DNA from: Suillus spraguei
Taxonomy: Eukaryota > Basidiomycota > Agaricomycetes > Boletales > Suillaceae
Direction of reading: 5' to 3'
NCBI GenBank assembly: GCA_016800925.1
Contig: JABCPU010000275.1
Location: 26,556-90,555 of the forward strand
Length of the DNA: 64,000 nucleotides
In this document: positions 11,889-22,797 of the stretch, in pieces
Layout of the letters: every line of letters starts with the position of its first letter
How positions within the stretch are numbered: position 1 is the first letter of the stretch
Program-made: the position numbers and the translations under genes
Notes under the pieces: generated by a model
Database searches by the model: none
What the model saw: only the letters and a program-made list of their open reading frames with translations
What the model was told of the DNA's origin: nothing

Positions 11889-14192
11889 ATGCACCAGACC
11901 AGTTTGGTGCGTGTCACCGGAAAGACTCCATACGAGATGGTTCATGGCACTCAACCTAATCTTGCCCATCTTCGCGTCTTTGGTGCTCGCTGTTTCGCTC
12001 GGATTCCCACTGAACTCCAGTTGAAGCTTGGACCACGTTCGCGTGAGGCTGTCTTCATGGGGTATCCACCTGGAGTCAAGGCTTGGAGGTGTCGCGACGC
12101 TGTTACTGGCGCGTTCTTTAACTCTCGAGATGTTATCTTCGACGAGAGTTTTACTGATCGTCCGTTTCCTGACAGTGATGATGACGACGATACCACAGTG
12201 AACGCCTCATCCTCTCCACCTGAGCCTGCTCCTCCTGCCGAGCCTCCCATGTCACCATCATTCGTCGTTCTGGTCGCATTCCCATCAATAGCGAGAAGGG
12301 TCAGCTTTTCAAGGAACGTCTCCAGGCCGACAAAGCACGTCTACTCCGTCAACGTGAACTCCGTGCAGCACGTGTCAATGGCGTACCTCCGTCATTGACA
12401 GCCTCCTCTGCATCAGAGCCTCCCATCGTCACTACTCCTACACCAATGCCTGACCTTCCTGCACCTGCAGTCGCTGACCCGGACGAGATAGTTCCGGATG
12501 ACGATGAAGTAGGTTTCCCACATGTCATCGCTAACTTGATCGTTGTCAAGGTGGCCACACTCTCTGTCCGCAGCGACACGCGTCGCAATCCCCTTGCGTC
12601 TGGATATGATCTGCGTATTCCACCTGCCACTTACGACGAAGCGACACGACGACCTGACAGTGACCACTGGTTAGCGGCGATGCGGAAGGAGATGAATCTC
12701 ATGAGCGAGATGAATGTATACGAACTTGTGAGCCTTCCAGCGGATCGACGGGCAATTGGGTGTCGCTGGGTCTTGGAGTTTAAGGAAGATCTCAAGGGGG
12801 GCCGGTGTTTAAGGCGAGGCTGGTTGCACAAGGTTTTTCACAGATTCCGGGTGTTGATTTCGGCCGGACCTTTGCGCCTGTTGCGAAATCTGCGAGTATT
12901 CGGGTTCTGTCTGCCTATGCTGCTGCTCACGACTGGGAGCTTGATTGCTTCGACGCGAAGCGTGCATTTCTCTGGGGGAAGCTGCAGGAAGATGTATACA
13001 TGCGGCAACCACCTGGTTTCGAACGTCTTGGGCCCGACGGAGGAGTCTCGTTGCGCATCTGCTGTCCTCGCTTTATGGTCTCAAGCAGGCAGCGTATGAC
13101 TGGTACGAGTTGTTACGCGATGTGCTAACACGTCTCGGTTTCTTGCGTTGCGAGGCAGACTACGCAGTCTTCATTTTCGATCATGTCAATGCGCAGGGTG
13201 TGCGTGTCATCTGCATTATTGCATGGCACGTTGACGACGGCCTGGCAGGGTCCAACAATCGCGCATTCCTCGACCAGACGAAGAGTCAGATTGCCAAATG
13301 CTTTGGCATCACCGATCTCGGCGCCGTATCCAAGTACCTCGGGATTCAATTCATTCGGGATCGCAAGACGCGTGAATTATGGATGCATCAGGAGGACTAC
13401 ATACTCTATCTACTGGACGAGCACGGCATGACCAACTGTAATCCTGTCGCCCTTCCTATGGACCCGAATTTTCCTTTCGGGCGTCCCACTGATGTTTTCC
13501 CTCATATCGACGACCTTCACACCGAGTACCGCAAACTGATCGGCGAGCTCCTGTACCTTGCCATGTACATGCGACCCGATATTGCGCTTGCTGTCATGCG
13601 CCTCTCACAATTCAACGCGTCTCCCGAACCGAAACACTACTCCGCTGCCAAGCACGTCCTTCGCTACCTTGCAGGGACGATCACGGTGCGTACGCACTAT
13701 GGGGGTGCTGGGATCAATCCAGCGTTGCATGGATTCTCTGACTCTGACTGGGCGTCGTGCCCCGAGGACCGCGTGTCGATCTCGGGATATGTTTGGTTTC
13801 TGAATGGCGGACCTGTATCACACTCGGCCAAGAAACAAACGACTCAGGCTCTCTCGTCCACAGAAGCAGAATACATGGCCCTCACCGCAGCGATCCAAGA
13901 CGGCATATGGCTCCAGTCTCTATTCACCTGCCTCCAGTTCACCATTTCTCTCCCTCTGCAGTTATTCGCCGACAACGCGGGTGCCATCGCTCTCTCCAAA
14001 GAAGCCACGAACCATATCCGTACTAAGCACATCGATCTGCGCTATCATTTCATTCGTCGTCACATCGAAGAAGGCACTTTCATACCTATCTGGGTCTCCA
14101 CGCACAAGAACACTGCCGACATCTTCACCAAGGCTCTGCCTCGTCCTGCATTCACGCATCATCGTTCCGGTTTATCTCTCGTGTCTAGTTGA
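11889..14192 (+). pseudogene. Ty1/Copia pol, 5'-truncated and frameshifted
   Basis: The frames are the back half of a Copia polyprotein. 11889-12398 is the end of integrase, with the GKTPYE block and LRVFGARCF. 12395-12830 starts the RT (DHWLAAMRKEMN, GCRWVLEFK). It shifts frame near 12800 to 12805-13050 (ARLVAQGFSQIPGVDF, LDCFDAKRAFLWG), and again near 13045 to a frame ending at 14192 (SSLYGLKQA, catalytic HVDDGL near 13230, and the RNase H end with SSTEAEYMAL and ADNAGAIAL). Gag, protease and most of the integrase are missing. Copia order is IN-RT-RH, as seen here. GC content is higher than in the neighbouring G1 element, so the two have separate origins. Confidence 0.9.
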
Positions 14193-14200
14193 AGGGGGTG
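14191..14200 (+). other. Copia polypurine tract
   Basis: The run GAAGGGGGTG overlaps the pol stop codon and directly precedes the LTR start TGTTGATATT. This is the usual site of plus-strand priming, and it sets the left edge of the 3' LTR. Confidence 0.75.
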
Positions 14201-14460
14201 TGTTGATATTCAACGACGTCATCGCTCGTCATAGTTAGCTTTCTATTTTTACTTTCGGACTCTGTACGTATACCTTATAAGCCTCGCGCTTCGCCCCACT
14301 TGTACCTCAGCCGTTCTTATCATAACGCTGAGGTATGTATTTCGTTTCCTGCACGCCGTCTCTAGCTCATGTATTTCGTACCTCTAGACCTCGGTTCTAG
14401 GTACTTGCAATGTTAGCCGTTCTTATCATAACGCTGAGACCTCGGTTCTAGATCTTCTAA
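14201..14460 (+). repeat. Copia 3' LTR (right edge uncertain)
   Basis: The LTR starts TGTTGATATTC just after the polypurine tract. Inside it a 24-nt block (AGCCGTTCTTATCATAACGC and four more) occurs at 14309-14332 and again, identical, at 14415-14438, and a 15-nt block AGACCTCGGTTCTAG occurs at 14386-14400 and 14437-14451. These look like internal tandem enhancer-like repeats. A TATA-like ACCTTATAAG lies at about 14271-14280. Without the 5' LTR the end cannot be fixed. Confidence 0.65.
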
Positions 14461-14781
14461 GACCCATGTGCGCGCTGCACTGCAGCCCTTTTATACCCCG
14501 CTTTCAATCGCTACGCTAACGTATTATGTGCGCTTTCTAACTCATGTAATTGCCAATCATTTGACCCCCATAAGCCAAAGGACAACAATTTTGGAAATCG
14601 GACGAGGCAATTGTGACGTTCAAGATCCGAATACAGACACCATGTTGTACAGAGTATCATCGCCTACATACCACTTCAAACCAATCATCGTGTCCCAGGT
14701 CTACAAAGCTATTTTGAATCTAGCATCCAAATCAATCGACAATCCAGTCACGCGTATTAGCGCAAACTAACCCAATGATTG
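14461..14781. other. intergenic, no gene seen
   Basis: Between the Copia LTR and the next minus-strand gene. A 100-codon plus-strand open frame (14468-14770) covers it but shows no domain, and its start lies in likely LTR sequence. I see nothing else. Confidence 0.5.
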
Positions 14782-15865
14782 TTACAAAATAGCAGCAATC
14801 AAATCAGGCCATGGCCCAGGAATCACCAGCGTGCTATCGAGATTACCCATCATTTCAATTTTTAGTACAATAGATTGTTGGTAGGAGGCTCCGTGATAAT
14901 TGTCGTTGAACTTGATGAGAAGGAAGATCCAGTCACGTCCGCTACGGATTTTTTTTTCTGATATAAAGTAGCAAGTTGGAAATGTGAACCAAAAAGCTAA
15001 TGTGCTTACTGGAGAAACTTTCCGCACACATACATCTCACATACTGTCTGACGAACAGTTCGAGTGATTGAAAAGCTTGACCTCCACATTGAAGAAAACG
15101 TATGTTGCATACATCTTGAAGGCAGCAAGTTCCGGGGATATAAGAAAGAAGGCTAGAGGGAAAAATGAGCTGGGCGATTGGAATAAGAATAAGTCAAGGC
15201 AGATTCACCAGCGTCGCATTCCTTTGCTACCATGGAAATGTGATCTACAAGTCCAAAGGTCCCCAAACTCAACAAATTGATAGTCGCGGCTGGGTCGATT
15301 CCGCGTGGAGAACCATGCGCTTATTTGATGGAACCATTGTAGATGCACGGAAAAAGAACGCATCAATCTACGGATGAGGGCTTGCATCGGTCTGACAGTG
15401 TATGAGAGCAATGCAAAGGTTGATAGATCATTAACATACCGTCCTAGGAACGAGACTTGCCAACAAATGTAAGTGACGGTACAGATTGGTAGAAGACCAA
15501 AATTCATTCTGTCCAAGGGAAGTAGTCGCCGCGACGAGTTTATCAAAATTGGACTTCAGGCGAAGAATGCCATTCAACGTGATTTTTGAGTCCTCCATGG
15601 TCATACTGGAGAATTCAAGAGACTGTAGAGTGAGAGGAAAGCCATTTCATAACGTTCCGTAACTCAAGTTTACCTCAGGCCTCTCTAGCTTCGACCTCAA
15701 CAAAATGAGCGTCGTGTCGATCTCCTGCTCAGAGCCCTCTTCATCTTCATCTTGCTCATCGGAGGCCTTATAGACAATGGCTTTCTTCAGCTTGAGAAGA
15801 GAGCCATACGCGAGTTGCATTTCCAATCCACCGAGACCGGAGAGTTTACGCTTCTTAGAAAACAT
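14782..15865 (-). CDS. unrecognised intron-containing gene or pseudogene
   Basis: I do not recognise the product. The best start is the Met at 15865, followed by a basic MFSKKRKLSGLGG segment, a helical part and a strongly acidic run (residues 40-55). A donor GTAAAC at about 15674 and acceptor CTCTACAG at about 15627 join it to an exon of about 60 codons that is clearly open, ending at a GTATGTT donor near 15440. Beyond this, frames from several short exons can be read (15380-15205, 15200-15050) and the block ends with a frame stopping at 14782 (VIPGPWPDLIAAIL). The exon joins after 15440 are uncertain, since phase-correct splices meet stops. The gene is either intron-rich or damaged at its 3' end. 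Confidence 0.35.
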
Positions 15866-16285
15866 GAAGATTGCAACAAACAGGGGTTGGGCCGAGGGGA
15901 TTGCCGCTGGGTAGGCAGACCAATGTGCGCTGAATGACTGATTTAGCATGTGACTTGCCAGAAAGACGAACCACAGGGTTAGTCAATGAAGATCGCTTCT
16001 TAGCAGCGAACCATGCAGCCCTTGAAGCTGTGGTCACCCACGAATGAAAAAAGACAGGCGGCAAATGTAGTTTACTCTTCTTTACTCTTCATTACCGCTG
16101 TAAAGATTGACCGTCCGCAGCTGAGCGGAGTCCTTGTTTGAAATAAGGCGTGGCACATTGGATTTATGAGTCTTCTACAAGGCTGGTAACATATACATAT
16201 AGTATAGCAATAACAGCATAGAGTATACAGAGAGAGTAACAACTGACCGTCATATGGAAAACTCTGTAACAAACAGCGTAGAGTA
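15866..16285. other. intergenic, no gene seen
   Basis: Between the unrecognised gene and the F-box gene. Short minus-strand frames here (such as 15855-16064 and 16072-16341) have no motif; part may be 3' untranslated sequence of the F-box gene and the 5' leader of the unrecognised gene. Confidence 0.45.
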
Positions 16286-17458
16286 TCAACACAATACAAA
16301 TTGGAGCGAAGGTACGAGGGCAACGTATTCCGCTTGTTCATCTATGACTGCATTATCGCTGACAATCAGACTCTCCAGTGGACACCCTGACCGTGCCAGG
16401 AATGCCTTGAACTCCTCATGAGGCCACTTTGGTATGTTGTGAACAGCAAGTGCACGTAGAGTGGGGAGTGAGAGCGCATTGAACAAATCGCAGAATTGGG
16501 GCCCTACGTCAGTGTTAATGTAACAATCACGAGTGATATGCAAGGTTTGAAGTTTGGTGTGCGTGAATGGCTCTAACGCTTCTTGGACATAATCGAAAAA
16601 TATGATAACCGTCAAAGAAGAGAGATTGGGAGCTAGCTGGAGCAATTGGAGAACACCGTCCGGTTGCCATATTTCGATCTTGATTGTTGTCAGGTGGGCC
16701 CAGGGATTGCAAGACGACAAGTGATGGGAGCCGAATAACAACCCTGATACAGCAAGACTGTCCAGAGTGAGCGGCAGTTGCGAGAAAGAGCGTGAGATTC
16801 TAGCTGTTGCATCCCCATCATCAGTAAAGCTACGATGGTATACGTATACGTTCATGAATATCTCTTCAAGTGCTGGGAAGTTTGCGAACATGTTAAGTTC
16901 AGGTTCATCATGATCGGGATACCATATATCAACACGGAGAGATGAGATTTGATTAACATAGGGCCGAAGAAGGCATTGTATCTTGGACCAGTGACCATCC
17001 GCGTGGAAACCAAGTCTTATCGAGAGGGAACGTCCACGTGCACGCTTGAGCCAAGAGTCATAGCAGAAGGCTACCGGCTGCCAATCTCTGTCATCAACTT
17101 CTACAGACAGCATACACCACAAGTTGGGCATGCCCACGGCAACCTCCCTCCAAAGTCGACATACTCTGGTCAATAGCATAGGTGCAGATAGCTTTGATGG
17201 GAGCTGCAGTTCATTGAGATCCGAAAATTGCGGGAGACAGTGGTAAAAAATTTGGGATAACACTTCTGTTGGCAGGCGCCAGAGAGGTGATATGAGTCTC
17301 TTGTGTAAATTAATGGACTCGATGATCCCGTTCTTCTGCTCGAAGAGCTGCTGCTGGAGAGTTTGGATACCATCCATGATTGTTTGCAGACCTGAGATAT
17401 TGTGCGAAACTGCGTCCAACTGGTGTTGACGTTCGATGATAATGGCACTGATGTCCAT
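16286..17458 (-). CDS. F-box domain protein
   Basis: A single-exon gene of 390 residues. An N-terminal coiled coil (residues 5-55, Gln/Ile/Leu-rich) leads into an F-box at about residues 57-110: SPLWRLPTEVLSQIFYHCLP, then LTRVCRLWREVAVGMPNLW. The rest (residues 130-390) has the irregular Leu-rich blocks of fungal F-box proteins, with repeated strand-helix units such as ALEEIFMNVYVY. Such proteins dock on Skp1 in SCF ubiquitin ligases and choose substrates through the C-terminal part; the family is greatly expanded in mushrooms and substrates are usually unknown. The start at 17458 gives the full coiled coil. The frame is intact. Confidence 0.85.
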   Translation of the reverse strand: MDISAIIIERQHQLDAVSHNISGLQTIMDGIQTLQQQLFEQKNGIIESINLHKRLISPLWRLPTEVLSQIFYHCLPQFSDLNELQLPSKLSAPMLLTRVCRLWREVAVGMPNLWCMLSVEVDDRDWQPVAFCYDSWLKRARGRSLSIRLGFHADGHWSKIQCLLRPYVNQISSLRVDIWYPDHDEPELNMFANFPALEEIFMNVYVYHRSFTDDGDATARISRSFSQLPLTLDSLAVSGLLFGSHHLSSCNPWAHLTTIKIEIWQPDGVLQLLQLAPNLSSLTVIIFFDYVQEALEPFTHTKLQTLHITRDCYINTDVGPQFCDLFNALSLPTLRALAVHNIPKWPHEEFKAFLARSGCPLESLIVSDNAVIDEQAEYVALVPSLQFVLC

Positions 17459-18733
17459 GGGCTCAATTAAACAGTGGAATTTCGATTAGGAATTGTGGTT
17501 CGGGGATACGGAGTGTCGAGGTGAGGTATCTGCTAACGGTCAATAACGCATCAGATGAAACATCTTCATGAACGTACAATTACCTGTGACCGTAACTGAA
17601 GGGAATGGTTGTTATTCGCAAAGAGAAGTGTCTAATACTTCGGCACTTAAGATGATGATCTGCAACGCAGCAATGATATTCGCGACGAGACTTTTGGATT
17701 GATTATTGTTTGTATGATGTGACCCGTTATGAGGTACCGCGTGCGTGTGACGAATGTGAGAAGCGTAAACTCTCAGATGCGGCACAAGGGTAAATGAGGA
17801 CGCTCGAATGACCAGATACAAGTCAGGTAGATTCCAGAACGGCCAAACGTTACAGAAACAAGGTACTACTTTCTTATACTAGTGAGATAACGAAGCTTGT
17901 GATTAATCGGCAGATAGGGTAAATGTTTCAGATGGCGCAACTGTCAGTCCATCTTCTTGAAGTGCGAAGAGTTAAACATTCAAACTTGCAAGCTTGAAGC
18001 TAGGCCCTGGTAGTATTCATATCCGATGTACATTGAATCCCTAAGTTATGCATTGTTACGATATGCATTATGAGCAAGTCTACTGTACTTCACTGCGTTA
18101 ACCAGCCTCGTTTGCATTCCAGGACACTCCTCCCAGTGCATTCATTTGGCTGACTCTTGTATCCACTCCGTCACCTTTCCTATCAACTTTAATCTAAACG
18201 TTCGAACACTTTGATCCTCTCGGCAACTTCGTGTCCTGGCCGCTCTTTTCGCTTCACACTCTGCTCCCCCTTAATTCTCATCACGCACTCTGGTATTTGT
18301 CCCATTAGTTGTATAATGCATTTGTACAAGCGCTCCGCTCTCTCCGCTCTCTTTACAGCAGTAATGAAGAGTGATTAAGCTACGTTCGCCACCTGTAGTC
18401 TGCACTCGGTCTTTCTGGCAAGTAGGTGTCAAAATTTGCAAGATGCTTTCCGTTGTGTGACAGAATGTCGTCGACCTGTCGCAGCGCCAATTTGTAGTCG
18501 TTGAAGTTGTTCCCAAGAGAGACATTACAGTCACGAGTGCCGAAGTGCGCACAGAACACTCGTCAAACAACACAGCATGATACGATGGACAGAAATGTGA
18601 TCGAGCTCCGGTGGCATTTCGTGCTTTATATATGTAGAAAGAGAGCCGACCAAAGGGGTGTGCTTGTATTGCTAGGATCTAATCACACAGAAATCCAACC
18701 AATGAATAAGACATATACTTGGGCAATTCCATA
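17459..18733. other. intergenic region between F-box and protease genes
   Basis: About 1.27 kb. It holds the promoter side of the F-box gene (17459 onward) and the 3' side of the aspartic protease gene. Open frames of 70-100 codons (17612-17821 and 18271-18573 minus, 18501-18737 plus) show no domain and no coding character. No tRNA or repeat was seen. Confidence 0.5.
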
Positions 18734-20226
18734 TTAGTAGATGGTGGTATCAGTGAACGAGGTTGTGGCAAAACCGACGCGGCGGTTGGTGGCATCAAGC
18801 ACGGTGTAGAAGCGCTGCATGAATACGACGCCATTAACAAAGTCATAGTCCCCTTTGCCAATTTGCGTGCCGATATTATAAACGATGAGATATATGGAAT
18901 CAATCTTACCCCCAATCATGGTGTTGAGAGAACGAGGCCAGATTTGGGCGTTAGCGGTGAGAGTGTAGGTTCGCTGTACGAAACGGTAAACAAGGGGTGT
19001 GAGTGCTGACAGAAGTAACGTACGCCGCTACGAATATTGAACTTCAGTTCCCGTAGGGCACTGTACTGATCGTCGGAAATAACGAGAAGTCCAGTTGTCG
19101 AATCATCATATTCACCGCCGGTTGCAGCCTTGTACAGGTCAAAGGCCTCTATCGAACACTAATTAGACCACCATTACTCGCTGCACTCTAGTGGATACAC
19201 ACCAGTTGCCATCCCAATAAGGGACTGGCCACAATCGACAATACCAGCGGTGGTTGCTAAGATCTCTGTGGCGCCGTATGTGATGCTCTGCTCGATACCC
19301 CAATACTCCGAGGCAGGCTTGATCTTGGTGATAGGACTGAAATAAAGCAATTGCTATCGGTCTGGATTTATATAGAAACTGAGGTAGCTTACGTGTATTC
19401 AATGTTATCGTTATACAAGGTAGGGTCAGTTCCACCAAAGGTGAGTTGCCCAGTCGCTTCTAGCGGGAAAACGCCGTAGGGCTGCAAGAAGATACCAAGA
19501 ATTTCCGCACGAATGAGATTTTGGCTATGCAGGTTGTTAGTGACAGTCGGGATCGGCTCTTCCGGCGTTTGTGTCAGGGTGTCGAGTGTCAAGTCAACAG
19601 GCCCGATGCCGAGGACACCGTCAAAATCATGCGCGCCCTCTACTTCATCAGCAACACCGACCAACTGCCCGATGACGGTGAGCCCAGGACCGACGATGAC
19701 GGTGTCGAGGAACAGAGATCCTATATGGATCATCATCGTAGGTATTTTCAACTTATGATATCATACTGTATGTCACACCTTTGATGTAGCCACCAGTGTA
19801 CGCGATATCTAGAGCTTGCTCAGTGGGGGAGCTGGTGTCGGTTTTCTTGTACACAGAGGTACGAACCCATATGTTCGCGCTACCGCTGTCGAGAATCAAG
19901 TTATCTTCAATCATGCATTAGCAGCCGCATGTTTTCTCAGTATTGAACTTACATCTTGTGGAGGGGTCGCCAATGTCAACTGCCAGTGTGATGCAGCCAA
20001 ATTTTGAATGCATTGTCAGAGGAACATCGGTGAAATGTTGTCCCTGCTTGCTGCGATCCCTAAGGGCATGCAAACGAGCTCTGTCGTGCGCCACGAGGTC
20101 ATAAGTACCATTGGAGAACTTTAGCCCATTGGTAATGGGGACGGAGACAGGGGAATTGGCAGCTTTGACGGGCGATCCCGTGATTGACAAAACTAGGAGA
20201 AGTGTTAATAATGTAGTGGAGAACAT
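18734..20226 (-). CDS. secreted pepsin-like aspartic protease (polyporopepsin-like)
   Basis: Six exons read cleanly with GT-AG introns of 48-63 nt: 20226-19953, 19904-19779, 19720-19393, 19336-19203, 19148-19024 and 18973-18734, giving 408 residues. The N-terminus is a signal peptide (FSTTLLTLLLVLSITGSPVKA). A propeptide runs to about residue 75. The first catalytic Asp is in LILDSGSANIWV near residue 97, and the second in GIVDCGQSLIG near residue 272, where the usual form is Asp-Thr/Ser-Gly-Thr/Ser. The C-terminal block FVNGVVFMQRFYTVLDATNR and RVGFATTSF is characteristic of basidiomycete A1 proteases. The enzyme would cut proteins outside the cell at acid pH. The frame is intact throughout, so it is probably a functional host gene. 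Confidence 0.88.
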
Positions 20227-20462
20227 GGATTACTGGAAAGCAATATCATACCAGTGGCCCCCGAGCCGTTATATATGTGCTTGCGAATTTGATGATGGTA
20301 ATGTCGGGCACCTTGGTACTAGGCTACTGGCCACGTATTCACACGTCCCCTCGAAAACGCGATGACGAGATAGTTGCAATCCGAATGAGTCATTATGAGT
20401 GCGAGGATTACAAGGCTTCCCGACAAAGCGTGACAAGAGATGGTTTGCTTTCGCCAATACCA
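20227..20462 (-). promoter_or_regulatory. protease gene upstream region, duplicated at 23121-23300
   Basis: The 5' flank of the protease gene. A TATATATG sequence lies about 40 bases from the start codon (20269-20276). Most of the segment 20247-20455 recurs in the same orientation at 23121-23300, with the shared blocks TGCGAATTTGATGATGGTAA-like, ACGAGATAGTTGC and AAGAGATGGTTTGCTTTCG. Regulation is inferred from position only. Confidence 0.5.
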
Positions 20463-20474
20463 GGTGGCAGGAAC

Positions 20475-21102
20475 GAAGCACTCAAAAGTGGCCACCTGTC
20501 CGACGCTCCGCCTGACACAATTGTAGTACTCTTGAGACTTGCCGCCATGCCTGGAAACTGCCGTCACATTCACATTCCAGCAGCTGTGAAATAATCATGT
20601 CTGTTCATATGACATCTAGTAGCATAGCCACTCACACAAGCTACCGAAGTTTTAACCGAGTTCCTCGGCTCTCGTCTCGAAGGCTCAGTGTTGTTCGATC
20701 GTACGCTGCGAGAGCTCGTCGTCGCAGCTTGGTGACTAATAAGAGCATGAAGCGAACGGTCTCCGAGCTTGCCATTCTAGGACATTTTGCGCGCTCAAAT
20801 ATCGTCACAAGCGGAGCCCTTTTGTTTGTACAGCTCCACAACTGAACAAAAGCGGTGAAATCAGACTGGGAGAACAATTATCACCTCTGAAGTCGAGGGG
20901 TCTTCGAACAACACTGAGCCTGTGAGACGAGAGCCGAAGAACTCGGTTAACAGTGCGGTGGGTCGTGTGAGTGGCTTGTGCTATGCCAATAGATGTTATA
21001 TGAGCAGACATGGTTACCCATTGCTGTTTTACAGCTGCTGGAATGTGACGGCCAATTGTGTCGGGCGGAGCGTCGGACAGGTGGCCATTTTTAGGTACTT
21101 TG
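20475..21102. repeat. long imperfect inverted repeat
   Basis: The left arm (about 20475-20698) matches the reverse complement of the right arm (about 20904-21102). Shared blocks include GGCCACCTGTCCGACGCTCC, GACACAATTG, CACATTCCAGCAGCTGT, TAACCGAGTTC, CGGCTCTCGTCTC and GGCTCAGTGTTGTTCGA. The left arm has a 30-40 nt insertion near 20522-20560. The loop of about 205 nt has no coding frame with motif. It could be a fold-back or MITE-type element, or the source of a hairpin RNA. Small open frames on both strands here are by-products of the repeat. Confidence 0.7.
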
Positions 21103-21111
21103 CATGGGACC

Positions 21112-21133
21112 CTTTTGTTTGTACAAACAAAAG
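21112..21133. repeat. perfect 22-bp palindrome
   Basis: The two 11-nt halves CTTTTGTTTGT and ACAAACAAAAG are exact reverse complements. A related interrupted version lies inside the loop of the larger inverted repeat (20819-20832 and 20845-20852, followed by the shared AGCGGTGAA/AGCAGTGAA). The pair may mark edges of a small mobile repeat. Confidence 0.65.
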
Positions 21134-21577
21134 CAGTGAAGGGAACACCATCGATATGAAAGTAGCTGTAAGCATAAAATCTGATTCTCAGCGTCCAAAA
21201 TCGTTTTTTGAATCACACGTTGAATCGCTTCAAAATCGTCCACTCTGGCTACCTCTATTTTACCACACCAGCAGTCACTACTTAGTGACTTGAGTGCTCA
21301 CTGTCCTCGTTGTACTAGATATAGCAGCACTGTTTCGGGCCCCACCTGTGAGGATGTGACTACGACACTAATCATAGGTGATAACAGATGGGTTTTGCAC
21401 CTGGGAGGTTCAGCGTGGTAGAGCCCGATCGATCAGACACTGCATAGCAAGTACTGCTATACCGCTGCACAACTGATATTCTGAACCTGATATTGAGTAG
21501 TACACCCTATTGCACCCAGCTGACGAGTAAATTTATTAGTATGTCTACCAGTTCACATCGTGACTTCACGACATTTC
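21134..21577. other. intergenic, no gene seen
   Basis: Between the palindrome and the stop of the lactonase-like gene. It contains short stutters such as CAGTCACTACTTAGTGACTTGAG (a small palindrome AGTCACTacTTAGTGACT at 21272-21290) but no coding frame with recognisable features. A box resembling a tRNA A-box at about 21410 has no matching B-box. Confidence 0.45.
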
Positions 21578-22797
21578 TTAGTACCACAAGAAACCAGTGG
21601 GACATCCCACAATATCTTCGCCGAGCTTCGCGATTTCTTGGAGTCCCTTCCCGCCATCAATCCTCTCAAATACCTTCACACCACCACCTTCCACACCACC
21701 CACAATCAGATACTTATCTTGGTCACCTCCAAACGCCATCCCCCGGACATGGGTTAGCCCCGTACGCACCTCGTTCACAAGCTCTGGCTGGCCCTCTCCG
21801 GCTGCGAGGGAGAATATCGCAATAGTGTCACCCTCCAAATGAGGATCATTTCTGTTCGAAGTGTAGATGAATATTTCAGGAAAGAACGTGTTTGGTTCGG
21901 GTAGCAGAATTTCCGCTGCCGTCATGGTATCTGGAATTGGCAACGCAGAAAGCGTGAACAGAGATGTAAGAGGAGTAGGGGGCGCCGGAAGCGGAGGGAG
22001 TGTGTGTACAGCAAGCTTTAAGGTGAGCTCCAGTAGCGTGTAAAGGGTAGTTCCTGTTGTAACAATTAACAAGATTTCAGGAGTAGAAGTGGATGACACA
22101 CCTCGAGCTGCGACGTGTCGTGGGCCGCCCCCTGGTTCAAAGTCAATACGACCGCAAATTGTCCATTTGCCATCGCTTCGTTTGATAAGTCTCCAGACTG
22201 TATCTGCACCTAAATCCGGGACCAGGAGTTCTTTCTCCATATGGTTCAGTGGATTGAAGATGATTTGATGGGGGTGGGACGAAGATTGACGAGCTTTGTT
22301 TCGACCTACATGTTCGAATGGCATCGAAAGCGTCCATGGGTTTGGTGAGAGTATGTAAGGAGCGGACGTTGATATCGGAAAGGTTGCGATTGTGCCCGAG
22401 GAGTACTGGGGCAGATGCGAATGCAAGAAATTCATCGCTCAGGACAGGTGGAGTTAACAGTGTGGAGACTTACATTTCCAACGATGAGCTCGTCCTCTGC
22501 GACAAGAAGGGTGCAAGGGTCTGCACCACCACTCTTGGCCCTGGCCACCACGTCTCCTCCCGCAATAGTTCCACCCCTTCCATACTTGATCGCAACGACC
22601 TCTCCATCTGCCTGTTCGAGCCCTGTATATATGAGGGATTTGTTAGACGGATGAGATGCGATCCATGATGGATGGTGTCCGACGAGTGTTCGAGCGACGA
22701 GATTAAGTGTTGGAGAGCCCGTCGGTGGCGTTGGATCAAAAGACAACGTGTAGACTGAGTCAGTGTATGAAGCGACTAGGATCGTCAGCGGTGCCAT
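21578..22797 (-). CDS. lactonase-type seven-bladed beta-propeller protein
   Basis: Two exons, 22797-22474 and 22405-21578, flank a 68-nt intron (GTAAGT...CCCCAG) in phase 0 and give 383 residues. The protein has repeated beta-propeller blocks: ASYTDSVYTLSF at the start, HPSNKSLIYTGLEQADG near residue 48, SSGTIATF just after the intron, HPHQIIFNP near residue 160 and FIYTSNRNDP near residue 300. These are the signature positions of the lactonase family PF10282 (6-phosphogluconolactonase-like and carboxymuconate cyclase-like proteins). No signal peptide is visible, so the protein is probably cytosolic. The substrate cannot be told. The frame is intact. The residue pattern His-Pro-x-His in the middle fits the family's metal or ligand centre. 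Confidence 0.82.

Noticed and set aside
12395..13099. Single 234-codon frame as an independent gene
   Set aside because: Only its first part matches Copia RT; beyond about 12800 the true RT continues in another frame, so the tail is a frameshift artefact.
15165..15377. Plus-strand 70-codon frame with a plausible-looking sequence
   Set aside because: It overlaps exons of the minus-strand unrecognised gene and has no splice partners or motif.
21410..21470. Possible tRNA gene (GGTTCAGCGTGGTAGAGC near 21411)
   Set aside because: The A-box resemblance is not followed by a B-box or a foldable cloverleaf.
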